Shown: positions 1 to 11,006, counted from the first letter of the stretch. The stretch is 64,000 nt of DNA from Trichomonas tenax (GCA_023091735.1 JALKBU010000094.1:1-64000); one strand, 5' to 3'. Made by a program: numbers and translations. Notes: generated from the sequence alone by a model not told the origin.

Positions 1-45
1 AATGATTTAAAACCGTTATATAATCAGGTTAAGAAGAATAAGACC

Positions 46-101
46 GAGCCCCAAGGGGGCTTGGGCTCATTTATCCTAGCCCGAAGCTGAGCTTGCTCAG
101 C
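46..101. repeat. Two adjacent GC-rich hairpins
   Basis: Two short inverted repeats lie side by side in very AT-rich DNA. The first (about 46-68) pairs GAGCCC with GGGCTC around a G-rich loop. The second (86-101) is a perfect GCTGAGC/GCTCAGC pair with a 2-base loop. The second lies inside the 3' end of the small minus-strand gene ending at 71 and the first lies just beyond its stop codon. They could form stable RNA structures at the end of that transcript. This role is inference. Confidence 0.6.
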
Positions 102-352
102 GGGATGGGCTCATTTGTGTGTGTGTATCCTACATTCACACCATCATATTTATATGTCATTTCTGAATTACAATTTTCATATTCAGATATTAATTCACAG
201 TTTGGTTTTCTAAATTGTTCTTTAACCCATTCAGGATTTAATCCATGTCCTAATCGTTGAGGTATGGTGTGGTTTTCATTTTCTTGATTTTTAATGATTT
301 CCATAGACTTTTTGATGTATTTTTTCATTAGCTCAGGTTGAATCGTTACCAT
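71..352 (-). CDS. Small hypothetical protein (93 aa)
   Basis: The frame starts at an ATG (352) and ends in TAA. It encodes 93 residues with an even, natural composition: a Lys/Glu-rich N-terminal helix-like part, then a Cys/Asn/Tyr-containing middle (NCNSEM) and a short Ser/Leu/Gly tail. I recognise no domain and see no signal peptide or membrane segment. The 3' end is unusually GC-rich for the window because it carries a perfect hairpin. A dispersed repeat starts about 150 bp upstream. It may be a real small gene or the surviving end of a larger one cut off at the repeat. Confidence 0.4.
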   Translation of the reverse strand: MVTIQPELMKKYIKKSMEIIKNQENENHTIPQRLGHGLNPEWVKEQFRKPNCELISEYENCNSEMTYKYDGVNVGYTHTNEPIPLSKLSFGLG

Positions 353-497
353 CTATATATAGTTGCTTTTTTACTTATTAAAAAATTAAATAATAAAAAA
401 ATTAACTTAGTTTTTCCCCCACTATATATACTAGTTATTGTCCTCACTATATATAGAATTACAAAATATGTCATACAACCCCCAAGCATATACTACT

Positions 498-796
498 ATT
501 TGTGTTTAAATTTACTTATTTATCATCGACAACAACATATTTTACGTTATAAAAATGCTATACAATGGTAATATAATATATTATAATGAGTAAAGCACAT
601 CATGGCAAATCAATGTTTTTGATGCAAGATATATCTGATATTTTAATGAAATAGAGACTTTGTTTGCTAATTCTTAAATATATCATGCACAACAGGATTT
701 TGTACATTGGGGTTCAATAACTTCGCAAGAAATTAATCCAGTGAGATAAAAAACGAGTTTCGCCGACTTTGCGTATCAATTTTAGACAAGCCCAAA
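498..796 (+). repeat. Solo arm of dispersed repeat (copy A)
   Basis: About 300 bp almost identical to 6812-7112 (same orientation) and to both arms of the foldback element at 47506-48226. It runs from ATTTGTGTTTAAATTTAC to TTTAGACAAGCCCAAA and includes GAGTTTCGCCGACTTTGCGTA, which marks the ends of the foldback element. No coding frame fits it. It ends about 105 bp from the stop codon of the WD40 gene. It is probably a solo arm of a non-autonomous DNA transposon; the superfamily is not clear to me. Confidence 0.8.
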
Positions 797-900
797 TAAA
801 TTTGAGAACAAAAATTGAAGTATTGAAGAGATACAAATATTTTACACATGCAAGCCAATGAATTTGAGAACAATATTGGCTGCAACAGATCACATAAACT

Positions 901-2082
901 TTATTTATTGACAATATTATAGGATGAAATACAAATTGAACCATCACCTGAGCATGATATAATCTGATTCTTTGTAGGATGATGTGAGACCGCAAAGACA
1001 GTGTTTCGATGACAACTCAAGGTTTGAAGTAATTCTCCTGATTCCACGTCCCAAACACGGATTGTTTCATCTTTTGAGGCCGTAAAAATGAGTTTCCCGT
1101 CGGGGGAGAATTCGACACCAATTATAAAATCTGTATGTCCGACAAGATTCTTATCTAATCTGAATTTACCGACTAAGTTGAACAATTTTGCGTTTGGATC
1201 CTGTGTTGCGATACACAAGTACGTAGAACTGCGGGATAAAGCACCGCTATAGACAAAAGTACTTTCCGCAGAGACAACTGACGGTTCTTGTGCAAGATTC
1301 GAATCGTAAATATATATATCGCTATTTGACGCAAGAATTATAACGCTGCTGTCATCATTTGTTATCAGGACAGAAACAATATCTTGGTTTTTGACTATTT
1401 TAACTGTTTTTATAAGCTCGAACTGAGGGAGACTCCAAATGTTGACAACTCCGTTCTTGTTTGTTGTTATCATACGTTTACAGTCATTGAAAAATGCGAT
1501 TGCTGAGGCTGCTTCCGATGATTTCTGTACTGTAGCGGCATGCGTCAGCGAGGGAACATTGAATGCGAAAATTGAGAAATCAGCCGCGCAAACAACGATA
1601 TATTTACTATCTGGTGAAAAAACGACATTTCTTGTTGCCTTTTCGTACGCTTTATTTGTGTCGAAAGGCAGCGAGACTACCTGAATGCAATCATTTTGAA
1701 CAGCGTCATATAAATATAATTTTAGATATGTCGAAAATGCATAGAAGGCGCCATTTCGCGAATATTTGACCGAACACAGAACATCTTTCATTGGAATCTG
1801 AGACGTTGTAGTGAATTGTATATTGTAATTCCGTAATAACTTCAATGATGGCTGCGTCTCGTTAGATAACGGGATTTGAGCATGAAGGATTGCTTTAGAA
1901 TTTATTGCTGTTTTTATTTTGAGCAAGCAATCCTTTAATTCTGTTATTTCTTCTTGGTATTGTTTAACACAAATCAAACAAGCATTCTTAACCTCAGTCA
2001 AAGAGCTAATCTTCTCCTGCTGTTCTAGAATTGCTTTCGTTAAGACGTCAAGACCAAGAAAACTCTTTTGGCGTTTCGACAT
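901..2082 (-). CDS. WD40-repeat protein, Tup1/Groucho-like
   Basis: A protein of 393 residues. A helical, probably coiled-coil N-terminal part (residues about 10-55) precedes a beta-propeller of WD40 repeats from about residue 100 to the end. The clearest blade is FSPDGKLIFTASKDETIRVWDVESG-like, near residues 325-349, followed by a last blade ending GDGSICI. N-terminal coil plus C-terminal propeller is the plan of Tup1/Groucho co-repressors, but a PRP19- or TAF5-like scaffold is not excluded. I place the start at the ATG at 2082; the frame stays open a little upstream only through a GTG. A poly-A tract follows upstream. It most likely works as a protein-binding scaffold, perhaps nuclear. Confidence 0.8.
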   Translation of the reverse strand: MSKRQKSFLGLDVLTKAILEQQEKISSLTEVKNACLICVKQYQEEITELKDCLLKIKTAINSKAILHAQIPLSNETQPSLKLLRNYNIQFTTTSQIPMKDVLCSVKYSRNGAFYAFSTYLKLYLYDAVQNDCIQVVSLPFDTNKAYEKATRNVVFSPDSKYIVVCAADFSIFAFNVPSLTHAATVQKSSEAASAIAFFNDCKRMITTNKNGVVNIWSLPQFELIKTVKIVKNQDIVSVLITNDDSSVIILASNSDIYIYDSNLAQEPSVVSAESTFVYSGALSRSSTYLCIATQDPNAKLFNLVGKFRLDKNLVGHTDFIIGVEFSPDGKLIFTASKDETIRVWDVESGELLQTLSCHRNTVFAVSHHPTKNQIISCSGDGSICISSYNIVNK

Positions 2083-2902
2083 TTTAATTAACTCAGTCAC
2101 AACACCAAAAAAAAAAAAAAATCGTCGCTCTCACAAAAAATATATCATGGAAATATATAATACTATATGAAAGACAGTTCATTAAGAAATTAAAAAGCGT
2201 CCATTCAAAAGAATTGAGAATTTTAAACGAAATATCTTTGAATTTGTTTTTTATTTTATATCTGTAATTCATGTGCATAATAAAAATTATGATTTGATTT
2301 AGATTTTTGCTTTTATTGTTCCAATGATCTGCCATGATGATATCAATTATATTTTGTTGATAAAATTTTGCAGTTTGCCATCAGAATATTGCAATTTCAA
2401 ACATCTCCATAGTAAACTTGTTTTGAACATCCATTTACATAACCAAATATATTTCTTGAATGTGGGTATTATATGGGTCAACTTGCTCTTTTCTAAATTC
2501 ACATTTCATTATATATTGCTTATATTAATTATTGGTTTTGACTAATATGATTATTAAAATCCATCGAAACTTGAGACATAGAACATTTCACTTCCTATAT
2601 TCATGTTAGATTCAAGATGATCAACATGATATTGATTAATAATTGGTAACAAACATATTTAACATTTGAAACACATTAAACAGATGATTTTAAACAATAT
2701 CCAATAGATAACATTGCTTATTTATCATCACAGCGTTCTATAAATTTATCATTTTGAATTTAAAATATATATATATTTTAAATATAAGATTAACATAAGC
2801 TGCATTATATAAATCCGAATTCAATTCCGATATTTATAAAATATGACAAATAAACAAATCCATGGCACGTAAATAAAAATTATGACAAATAAGCAAAATT
2901 CA
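2083..2902. other. AT-rich intergenic region
   Basis: About 0.8 kb between the divergent WD40 and exonuclease genes. It contains homopolymer A runs and several short ATA/TTA-rich blocks. Short open frames here have composition typical of random AT-rich DNA. I see no convincing gene in it. Confidence 0.6.
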
Positions 2903-2933
2903 TGACATGTAAAGTCAGTGAATTTTCCTCATT
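2903..2933 (+). promoter_or_regulatory. TGACATGTAAA motif plus TCATT initiator
   Basis: TGACATGTAAA (2903-2913) is followed by TCATT (2929-2933), which matches the trichomonad initiator TCAYT. The A of TCA is 11 bases before the ATG at 2942. A related GGCACGTAAA lies at about 2864. The initiator is established for trichomonads. The first motif is one I see repeatedly in this window and do not recognise from the literature. Confidence 0.6.
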
Positions 2934-2941
2934 TTTGTCAA

Positions 2942-3982
2942 ATGAAATTTTGTGGTATAATTCATGTCACAGACAATTACGTGCTTCCAACACTGCGGAG
3001 AAATGATTGGAATATCGGAGAGATGAGGAAAGTGCTGTTTTTCAAGAACAAAATCACTCCTGTTTATCTGACATCGATCGATCATCCGGATTTTCTTGAA
3101 CATTTGAAGCTAATTGACGTGGATGAGCCAATTTGCATCGATTTGGAGTGGAGAGTGTCTTATTCAGCGAGATTTCAGTTTCATGTTTCATTATTTCAAT
3201 TTTCGACTAGTGATTGCGTCCTCCTTGTGAGGCATTTACCATCAAAACCAAGTGCAGAGCTGAAAGAGTTCCTTATATCGCATCAGTTTATTGGAAAAAG
3301 TACAGGAAATGATAAAAGGAAGCTAAGAGACTTGTTTGGACCAGATATGGAGATAAATATCGAAGATATAGTGTCAACGCGTCTCATTCCAAATGGTTTT
3401 TCGAAGAATTTTCACGATTTAGTTAATTCATTTGTCGGACCTCCGCTTTTCTCTATAAAAGACAAAACGGTCACATTATCGAACTGGGAGAGGCCAAATC
3501 TTGCAATCATTCAAGTTTTATATGCGGCATTCGATGTCGTCGCTCTAACACTCGCGTTGAAGAGACTCCCCAAAGCACAAGAAAAGAAGCTCAGCAAACC
3601 ACAAAAGCAAACAGAACCAAGGAAAAAGCGTGTTTCATGGAGGTCTTTACCAAAGGTATTTAAGAGACCAAGTGAATGTGCGAAAGCATTATGTGATATA
3701 ACATTCCCAAGGAGTGCTGCTTGTCCTGTAGAGTTACTTCCGAAGGATGAAATTGATGTTACACCTGAAGCGGCATTAAAGGTGACATTAGCGGCTTTCG
3801 GCGTCGACTATGACATTCCAAGTACATTGACTATAACTTATAGCGAGAACATTACTGATGATATATTTGATTCTCAGAGCTACGAGACCCAAAGATCGGA
3901 GATACAAGATGGAATGCCAAGTCTCTTTTCATCAAGTGATGAAGAATATGATTATGTTGCCCAAATGGAAGAAGATACTTGA
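2942..3982 (+). CDS. DEDDy 3'-5' exonuclease (RNase D/WRN-like)
   Basis: A protein of 346 residues with the three motifs of the DEDDy exonuclease fold. Exo I is CIDLEW (Asp and Glu, about residues 65-70). Exo II is GKSTGNDKRKL (Asp, about residue 120). Exo III is LYAAFDVVAL with Tyr and Asp (about residues 195-205). These residues bind two metal ions and remove nucleotides from 3' ends of RNA or DNA. The last 130 residues are Lys/Pro-rich and then acidic (SSSDEEYDY) without a recognised domain, and no HRDC or helicase domain is present. The start is set by the ATG that follows an initiator element; an upstream GTG only extends the frame by chance. It resembles the EXD/WRN-exo-like proteins more than bacterial RNase D. 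Confidence 0.85.
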   Translation: MKFCGIIHVTDNYVLPTLRRNDWNIGEMRKVLFFKNKITPVYLTSIDHPDFLEHLKLIDVDEPICIDLEWRVSYSARFQFHVSLFQFSTSDCVLLVRHLPSKPSAELKEFLISHQFIGKSTGNDKRKLRDLFGPDMEINIEDIVSTRLIPNGFSKNFHDLVNSFVGPPLFSIKDKTVTLSNWERPNLAIIQVLYAAFDVVALTLALKRLPKAQEKKLSKPQKQTEPRKKRVSWRSLPKVFKRPSECAKALCDITFPRSAACPVELLPKDEIDVTPEAALKVTLAAFGVDYDIPSTLTITYSENITDDIFDSQSYETQRSEIQDGMPSLFSSSDEEYDYVAQMEEDT

Positions 3983-4194
3983 TTGAATATTAGAAAAGAT
4001 TTCAAAAAGGCAAAAATCTTATAGCAGCCTTAGAAATCTGAATAGAAACAAATCACAAATCCATCAAACGAGTTTCTCAAATTAATTCATCAACGTATTC
4101 AAAATCAATGAAATAGAATTTCTTCAATATAAATGTTTATGTTGCACTCTCAGAGGACGAGATATGGCACAGAGATTCCATTGCAATTCTCGCA

Positions 4195-4520
4195 ATTCTA
4201 TACCGATGCATTGCCGTTTCATGAACATTTCTCAAAAAAAAAAAAAAACCGAAGGATGGATAAATTTGGTATCAAGATTTCTAATATTAACAACACATCA
4301 GAGTCATCTTCAAAGATACTTCCGTATATGTAGATTTCGTTTGATGAAGAGATTAAATTTGCATTCATTTTTTTTTGCCAAAAAATGTTGGCTGTGGTGC
4401 AGGAGAGCCGTAGTATTTCTCCCAAACATCAGAAGGAGGACCATCTTTGTGAACAAATAATCTGTCATTCAACGACTACATTGTGAGACAGTGTCATGCT
4501 ATTAAGGTTATTCAATACAT
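4195..4520 (-). pseudogene. Broken Pmp-like gene fragment (copy 3)
   Basis: The reverse complement of this stretch matches the 5' end of the beta-helix gene at 33631, including 30-40 bp upstream of its start (ACACTGTCTC and AATGTAGTCG blocks). Shared protein segments include DVWEKYYGSPAPQPT and EIYIYGS.FEDDSD. The frame is broken by an indel in the A-run after GGCAAAAAAA and ends soon after. It is more diverged than the other two copies in the window. It is a dead 5' fragment of a dispersed surface-protein family. Confidence 0.8.
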
Positions 4521-4768
4521 TGACATTCTGAATGAATTTGGATCATTTTTGCAGCTTTTGTTTTCTTCAAAAACGTTGTTTCTATCAATGCATTCAATGA
4601 AAACGCATCATTTAGCCATATAATTGCCTAAATTCCCGAATCTTTCAAAGAGTTCATATTGATCTATTGCTTATTTGCTTCATATACTACGCATAATTAT
4701 GTGAATTTAATGAAGCCATTAGAGACCTATAGATATACGATTCATTGATATCTCTATATTTTGAAAGT
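4521..4768. other. Short AT-rich spacer
   Basis: Between the Pmp-like fragment and the motif block upstream of the next gene. I see no coding frame or structured element here. Confidence 0.5.
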
Positions 4769-4821
4769 TTACACGACAAAATACTTGTTTTACACGACAA
4801 AAATCATAAGTTTACATGACA
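4769..4821 (+). promoter_or_regulatory. Triple TTTACAYGACA motif block
   Basis: Three copies of one motif in a row: TTTACACGACA at 4769, TTTACACGACA at 4790 and TTTACATGACA at 4811. They are spaced exactly 21 bases apart, about two helical turns. The last copy ends 40 bp before the ATG at 4861. This looks like an upstream activating or core element of that gene. Confidence 0.55.
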
Positions 4822-4860
4822 ACATTTTGAAAAAGTTCGTTTTTCCTATTCTTTTCAAGA

Positions 4861-5316
4861 ATGACATCAATGAGACCTGTTTACCAGGGCAATACAAAGA
4901 AGTGGTCTGGATTCGTGTCTCATATAAAGAATGAAGCGGAGGCGATGAAAGCTATACGAGAAAGTGTCCTAAATGACGCGAAAAGCATTGGAACATATTA
5001 CACAAGTCTTAGACAGCACAGCACGAAGGCCATTTTTAGGCCACCGCCGAAGACTACATCACAAAATGCTCAACAAATGACATCAAGTCTTCCAAAATTG
5101 AAATCACGCTCACAAACAAAGCAAGAAACGAGATTCGTAATGAGCGCTTTAGAGCCGAATACAATCAACAACTATAACTTCCCACAGAGAAAATCTGCTG
5201 CAGGTCGAATTTACAATCCTGATAAATTGAAAGTTTACGATGTTAAGGAGAGACAGAAAGATGTGGCTGTCTTATCCGGAGCTTTGTTCTCTGACGAAGT
5301 TTTGATTACAATTTAG
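4861..5316 (+). CDS. Hypothetical basic protein (151 aa)
   Basis: The frame runs from ATG to TAG. The protein is basic and rich in Lys, Ser, Thr and Gln. An N-terminal half (to about residue 55) with probable helix (SHIKNEAEAMKAIRESVLND) is followed by a Ser/Gln-rich middle and a conserved-looking tail around YNPDKLKVYDVKERQKD. There is no signal peptide or membrane segment. I do not recognise the family. The preceding block of three regularly spaced motifs supports real expression. The small basic form would fit a cytoskeletal or microtubule-associated protein, but that is only a guess. Confidence 0.55.
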   Translation: MTSMRPVYQGNTKKWSGFVSHIKNEAEAMKAIRESVLNDAKSIGTYYTSLRQHSTKAIFRPPPKTTSQNAQQMTSSLPKLKSRSQTKQETRFVMSALEPNTINNYNFPQRKSAAGRIYNPDKLKVYDVKERQKDVAVLSGALFSDEVLITI

Positions 5317-5576
5317 TCTTTTTATTTTCGATATTTTAATTTTTGTTTCGTATAAATATTTGTTTTATTTCCTCATGCTATATGATCTAAACTCCTTCTG
5401 ATTCTTCATTGATTTGATAAATTTATATTTTTATTATGAAATAAAAACAAAAGATAAAGTAACTTAATAAAGCATCACATGTATAATTGTATATTTGAGT
5501 CTGCTTTAGTAAAGTTAAAAATATATAAAATGAAAGTGTGTTTGTTAGTGATTAATGATTTACTCAATGACAAGAA

Positions 5577-5909
5577 TCATTTCTTCTTATTCTTCTTGAT
5601 AATAATGAACATGCTGAATATAAGAATTAATAAAATAACAGCGACCATGTAGTAATAGAAGCATTTTGACTTCTGGTGAATTTTTGCCTTCTGGAGAGTT
5701 TCATTTCCTTTCCTAATCTCTTCATGCGCTTCAATAACAATGTTATCAATTCTATCAAGCATAGTGCCTTGTTGGATGATTAATGTACCAAGATCTGCAA
5801 ACAACTCGTTGAGTTGGTTTATCATTTGAATCATTTGCGTCAATTCTTGGTTTCTTTGTCGCAGCATTAAATCATTCGCCATAATTTGAGCTGTTTGTTC
5901 AGACAACAT
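5577..5909 (-). CDS. Short syntaxin-like Qa-SNARE (Tlg2/syntaxin-16-like)
   Basis: A tail-anchored protein of 110 residues. Residues about 20-75 are a SNARE helix: LFADLGTLIIQQGTMLDRID carries the central Gln (zero layer) and the IDRI/LDRID pattern of Qa-SNAREs and is closest in pattern to syntaxin 16/Tlg2. Residues about 85-105 are one hydrophobic membrane anchor, followed by KKNKKK. The protein would drive fusion at a Golgi or endosomal membrane. The Habc domain of normal syntaxins (about 300 residues) is missing. A TAA lies in frame 21 bases before the ATG, so this is not a wrong start. TCACT, a possible initiator, lies about 30 bases upstream. Either it is a genuinely minimal SNARE or a 5'-truncated copy. 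Confidence 0.85.
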   Translation of the reverse strand: MLSEQTAQIMANDLMLRQRNQELTQMIQMINQLNELFADLGTLIIQQGTMLDRIDNIVIEAHEEIRKGNETLQKAKIHQKSKCFYYYMVAVILLILIFSMFIIIKKNKKK

Positions 5910-6689
5910 TGCCAGTATGATGAATATGCTTTAGTGACGATAAGAATACACATTATCTGGTTGGATATTACTATTGTCGCTTTTGTTGATGCACAATTTA
6001 CAATTTAGCAACAAATTACAAATGAAATAAACAAAAAGACAGCAGATGGTATATATGTATCATTGTATTCCATTCAGTGATGTATCAGTAGTATATAAAA
6101 AGATATTTAAAAATATAGATATTTTCTTATTTACTACTATGAGTTAAAAATGTATTATTAGAAGACAGTTCCGTCCGGCTGTGAGTGCACTTGAATAGCT
6201 TAAGCTTGATTGACCAAGAATATAACCAAAAATGGAAGGCAAAATTCAAAATAAATCCAAACTTTACAAATTATTTCAATTTTAAAAAATTAATATATCA
6301 TTGCTAACATAATTTCAGTCATATACAAACGATATGTGTCAAAAATTGATACAAAAAGTGCCTCTAACCGTTTGGTCGGGTAACTAAAGGCATCTGTATA
6401 TATCGCACATATGTATGACATTCTAAATTCACCAATTTTGGTCGCTAAATCCCAAAAATGGAGTCAATACACTTCTAATTTTTCAAAATTCGTTTTAAAG
6501 CTACGTAAATATTATTGCAATATGACAAATGTTATAGAAAGAAGTTTCACCATTGTAAAATTACATTATAATTTATATTTTTAAGTTCAAAATAATATTA
6601 TTCAATAAGTGTTAAATAAAGACATGTCAAAATGATGTAAAGATACCATACCACAAGTTGAGAATCATTATACATCAATATATAAAAAA

Positions 6690-7112
6690 TATTTATTCTC
6701 CCAAGAATAATGATGACGCTTTTTTGCGCAGCTAAATTTGAGAATAACACACAAAGCTTATGTGTGAACACTTGGAATACTTTTTTTTTCCAAAAAAAGC
6801 TAAAAAAGTATATTTGTGTTTAAATTTACTTATTTATCATCGACAACAACATATTTTACGTTATAAAAATGCTATACAATGGTAATATAATATATTATAA
6901 TGAGTATAGCACATCATGGCAAATCAATGTTTTTGATGCAAGATATATCTGATATTTTAATGAAATAGAGACTTTGTTTGCTAATTCTTAAATATATCAT
7001 TCACAAGATGATTTTGTACATTGGGGTTCAATAACTTCGCAAAAAGTTAAAACAAGTGAGATAAAAAACGAGTTTCGCCGACTTTGCGTATCAATTTTAG
7101 ACAAGCCCAAAA
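6690..7112 (+). repeat. Dispersed repeat copy B, rearranged
   Basis: Positions 6812-7112 match copy A (498-796) and the right arm of the foldback element at 47958-48226. Positions about 6735-6811 match the sequence just inside that arm (AGAATAACACACAAA, AGCTAAAAAA). Around 6700, CTCCCAAGAATAATGATGA matches the foldback spacer in the opposite orientation. Copy B is therefore a foldback element whose left arm has been lost or collapsed. Confidence 0.75.
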
Positions 7113-10100
7113 AATAAGTGAGGTTTTCTTGAATAATATACCATCGGTCGGTTTTCAAGGATAATCATTTTTTCCGAGGATAGCCTCAATTTTTTTCGGC
7201 TGAAAATTGGAATATAGGATTGACATCGCATATCATCGTGATAGAGCAAGCAATGTTGAAATTGAATACTTTTGTAAAGTGAAAAATTATCTTATTATCA
7301 AATCATATAAGTTTAATGATTTTCTTTGACCTCGTGTGAAGCTATGACATCAGAAGGTAAAATCAGGTAATCCCCAATCAGTGCTCGGCGATCAAATACT
7401 TGAAATATTTCCATGCCAAAGAAAAGGGGGGAACTACACCTTTCCGTTCATTTCCCCTCTAAACCATGACCGCTGTGACCCATTCCCCCGGGGAATATAT
7501 CAGTCTATGGTGACTTTCCGATCCTGATGTTTTGTTTCGAGTTAAATACAAATCCAAAATAAAGTTCAACAGATTCAGTAATTTATAATCCGCATGCACT
7601 ATACATACATAATAGTAGCTAGCCATGTTAAAATTGCCGCGAAACCAAAACAACAGATTATCTCATATTTCCATCTTAAACCTAAAATCATTACATTTCT
7701 AGTACGAGATATCACAACAAGCGATGCATAGTTTACAATTCAATGACAATTTCAATATATTTCCATTATAGTTTTGAAATTTCAAAATACAATTCTTGAA
7801 TTGTATGCATAAGCTTACTTTATTGGTCTAGAAAAAAATTACAACCAATTATAATATGAGTAGATACGTTTATTAAAAGGCTAGAATCGATTCTATTCTG
7901 AAGATATACATATTTTGTGTTCAATTTTTAATAAAGCATGCTTATTAACATCAAAAAAGAATAATGTGCAATTCATTATATTTAAATGACGCAGTGTCCA
8001 TTTTTTAATATATTCAGAGAACAAATTAGAAATCATATCTCTAGAACAATTTCTTATCAGTCAAAAATTAGTAATGGTGTCAATTTTCCAAACATATAAC
8101 TAAAGAAATCTAATATTTAAATGAGTTAAAGCTAGAAAATTAAAACTCTAATTTTCAATCATTCAGTTTTTTGAAAAAACCTTGGTGACATTATTATCTA
8201 TTCGAGGTGGTTCTTAATGTTTTTTGTTGCTTTGATTTTGGCACAAATGAGGAATAATCCAGCGATTTAGTCATAGAAATGATGAGAGAAGATGATTTCG
8301 TCACTGAATCCTCATATACACATATTCAGACATAAATTTACTATATCTTGTTTATCAATTCCTTAAGATTCCGTAAAATTTGCTTGACATCTTTTAAAGT
8401 CGAAAGTAATAACTCATGTAATATCACAGCTTTACTTATGAAAGTTGTGCGCAATGTAAACTGCCAATTTATTGCTGTTTAAGACTAAATTAAAAATGTT
8501 GATGTTCAAGTATTGTATTTTGATCAAATTTCCATTGGGTTGGTTTAACTAGGTGGTTTAGTCTATAGTATACTGGTTAGTAACAGATGTTTATAAAAAA
8601 TTATCGAGTTTTGTGAGATTTTTTGTAATTAATAGCTTATTTGATACTAAATGATTAAATACTATTTTTCTGTAGGTGTATATTATTGTATGCTATGATA
8701 TTGGTCGAAAATACTGGTTTAACGGACAGATATGGATCGTATCGCGAAGCCATACATCAATAATAAGATTTAACTAGAATAAAATTTAGTTATGTCCTGA
8801 CTTGGGCATGCATGCTAAGTATCGGAACGTGTTGAACGGGATCTATGTTTATAAAATTATTTATCAATTTGCTTGATGGTGGCGTGACTGCAAGGAGCCC
8901 GTGTGTTTGCTGTAGACGTGCGACGTGATTTTATCATCTTTGATTTTAAACCTAAATATAAGAAGTATAATTAAGTTAAACGAAAACAAGTTAATGGCGC
9001 GAATATAGATATTATGGTGGACCTCCAGAGAGCAAACATTTGACTTCACATTTGAAATTTTTGGCCAAAAAAGAGTTCCCCCTTTGCCAAAGATAGCTCA
9101 TTTGTTAAGTTTTCTCAAGATATGGGAATAACATGCTATGATTTGTCTCTCAATGTCCATCATTTTTTTCCTTAAAGGGAAAACTCACTCCCAATATGAA
9201 GTTCCAGAACTAGATATTTGGGAATCCATTTCACGTTGGTTTGTAGGTACAGCACCCCTGTATAAATTCGAAGAAATATCGTTACAGCAAAAATTTTTCC
9301 AATTTTGGTCCCAAATCTGCTTTCCTTTGCATTAAAGTGTCTTGATGATACCAGCAATGAAATGCTCCTAACAAACAATGACAAAAACCCTTAATTGTTG
9401 AAATTTTTAAATCATTTTATTTAAATGGCACACTGGAGGAGATTTTAATGGAGCAAATAGATGCAATCGATTGTCGTCACAATTTATCCTTGCAAAAATT
9501 ACATTTAAATTATTCAGCTCGAAATTGGCAATAATAACAATTACAAAACCGATGCACATGCTTCTACAGCACAGTTAAGTGCGTTAGTGCACATAACCCT
9601 CATATTTCGAAGCAACGATGACAATCTTCTATCATCGATGATAGTTTCACCAAAACTTCCTCTTCTACTACATAGGAGTCGACCAGGTGTGCCACCAAAG
9701 AATATTGGTCGAGGTTCGGGTTCAATATGAATGGAACATATTTGAAGGCTAATACTATGGCATATAATGAGGGGTACATAGTGATACAATCATGCGAAGT
9801 TTGAAAAGAATTTAATTTTTTTGGTAGTTATATCTGAGATTAAAATTTAATATTTAATGATTCTAACTTGCATTTGCTGTGCGCATATGGGCTGGTACAT
9901 CTACATCATGTTTCGAGTGTTATTTGGTTATCTTATGGTAGTTAGGTCAGTGATGATATCTCGAATTTTTGAAAACGTGTGTAAACCGCATGAAATTGCG
10001 TCTGTGAATACCTATGTATATATGCATTACATTTCCGATTGTGCTGTAGTTTGAAAATGCCTGACTCAAGAGATATAGTTAAAACACGCTTTCAAAAAAT

Positions 10101-10911
10101 GCGCGATGATGTGTTAATTAAGAGCCTGTTTTGAGTACATTGTGAAGGTAGTAGAGTCTTTTATATAGGGGGATAATAAATGATATTATGTATGCTGTAT
10201 ATGATTATATGTGCAGCAGAGAAAGAATGTGATGATAAAAGAAAATCTACCGATAAATAATTGTCCGACAACAAGAAAAGTAAACGCAGCCAAACAATGT
10301 CAAAGTGTATATACATTATGCATAATCATTTCAATACTTTGAAAATGATGATTCCAATGTGTTTACGCTCAGAGCTCTTATTTTAAAAATAATTCAATGA
10401 AATATATGAAATGCTAATGTAGGTAGAATTCTTAATGAACCTATTCTTTAGCCATATTTATGAGCTTGTATCGTTTTGGTTTTTCGATTTAATGCTTTTC
10501 AAAGTATTGCAATTTTTAGGATAATCTGACACATTATAAAAGTGACGACACGTAAAGTAAAAATGTCAGATTTTGTAAAAATGATAATTAATGTGCATTC
10601 TATATAGTACACATTATGCATAATCATTAAATGCGTTAAAAATAGACTTTTATTTGTAATATTTAATATGATTTGTGAATATTTCGGCGAATTGGATGTA
10701 TCATGATAGTCTCGACTTATGTATCTACTTCTAGTGATATTTATATGTTTGCACAGGCCGTATTCATAATAGTAAAGGTAATATCGCGAAAATACAACAA
10801 TAATGTGAAGTTTCTGAGCCAATTGATCGAATTTATCTTTGCGCATGATTGTAGATCATATATTTATCGCTTTTAGATGATATTATAAATCAGTTAGTAT
10901 TTTTGACAGTA

Positions 10912-11006
10912 TGACGTGTAAAATACATTTTTATAATGTGTAAACACAGATTTATGACATGTAAAACATATCATATGACGTGTAAAATGTGATTATGCCA
11001 TGTAAA
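10912..11006 (+). promoter_or_regulatory. Four TGACRTGTAAA-type motifs in a row
   Basis: TGACGTGTAAA (10912), TGACATGTAAA (10955), TGACGTGTAAA (10976) and TGCCATGTAAA (10996), all in one orientation, with the last three 20-21 bases apart. No gene is recognised within 1.5 kb downstream. It may be an orphan promoter whose gene has decayed, or a binding-site array with another role. Confidence 0.5.

Noticed and set aside
9541..9789. GC-richer patch with open frames on both strands
   Set aside because: Both a minus-strand frame with an ATG and a plus-strand frame without one look partly natural, so neither can be trusted; no motif recognised. Noted only as possible decayed coding DNA.
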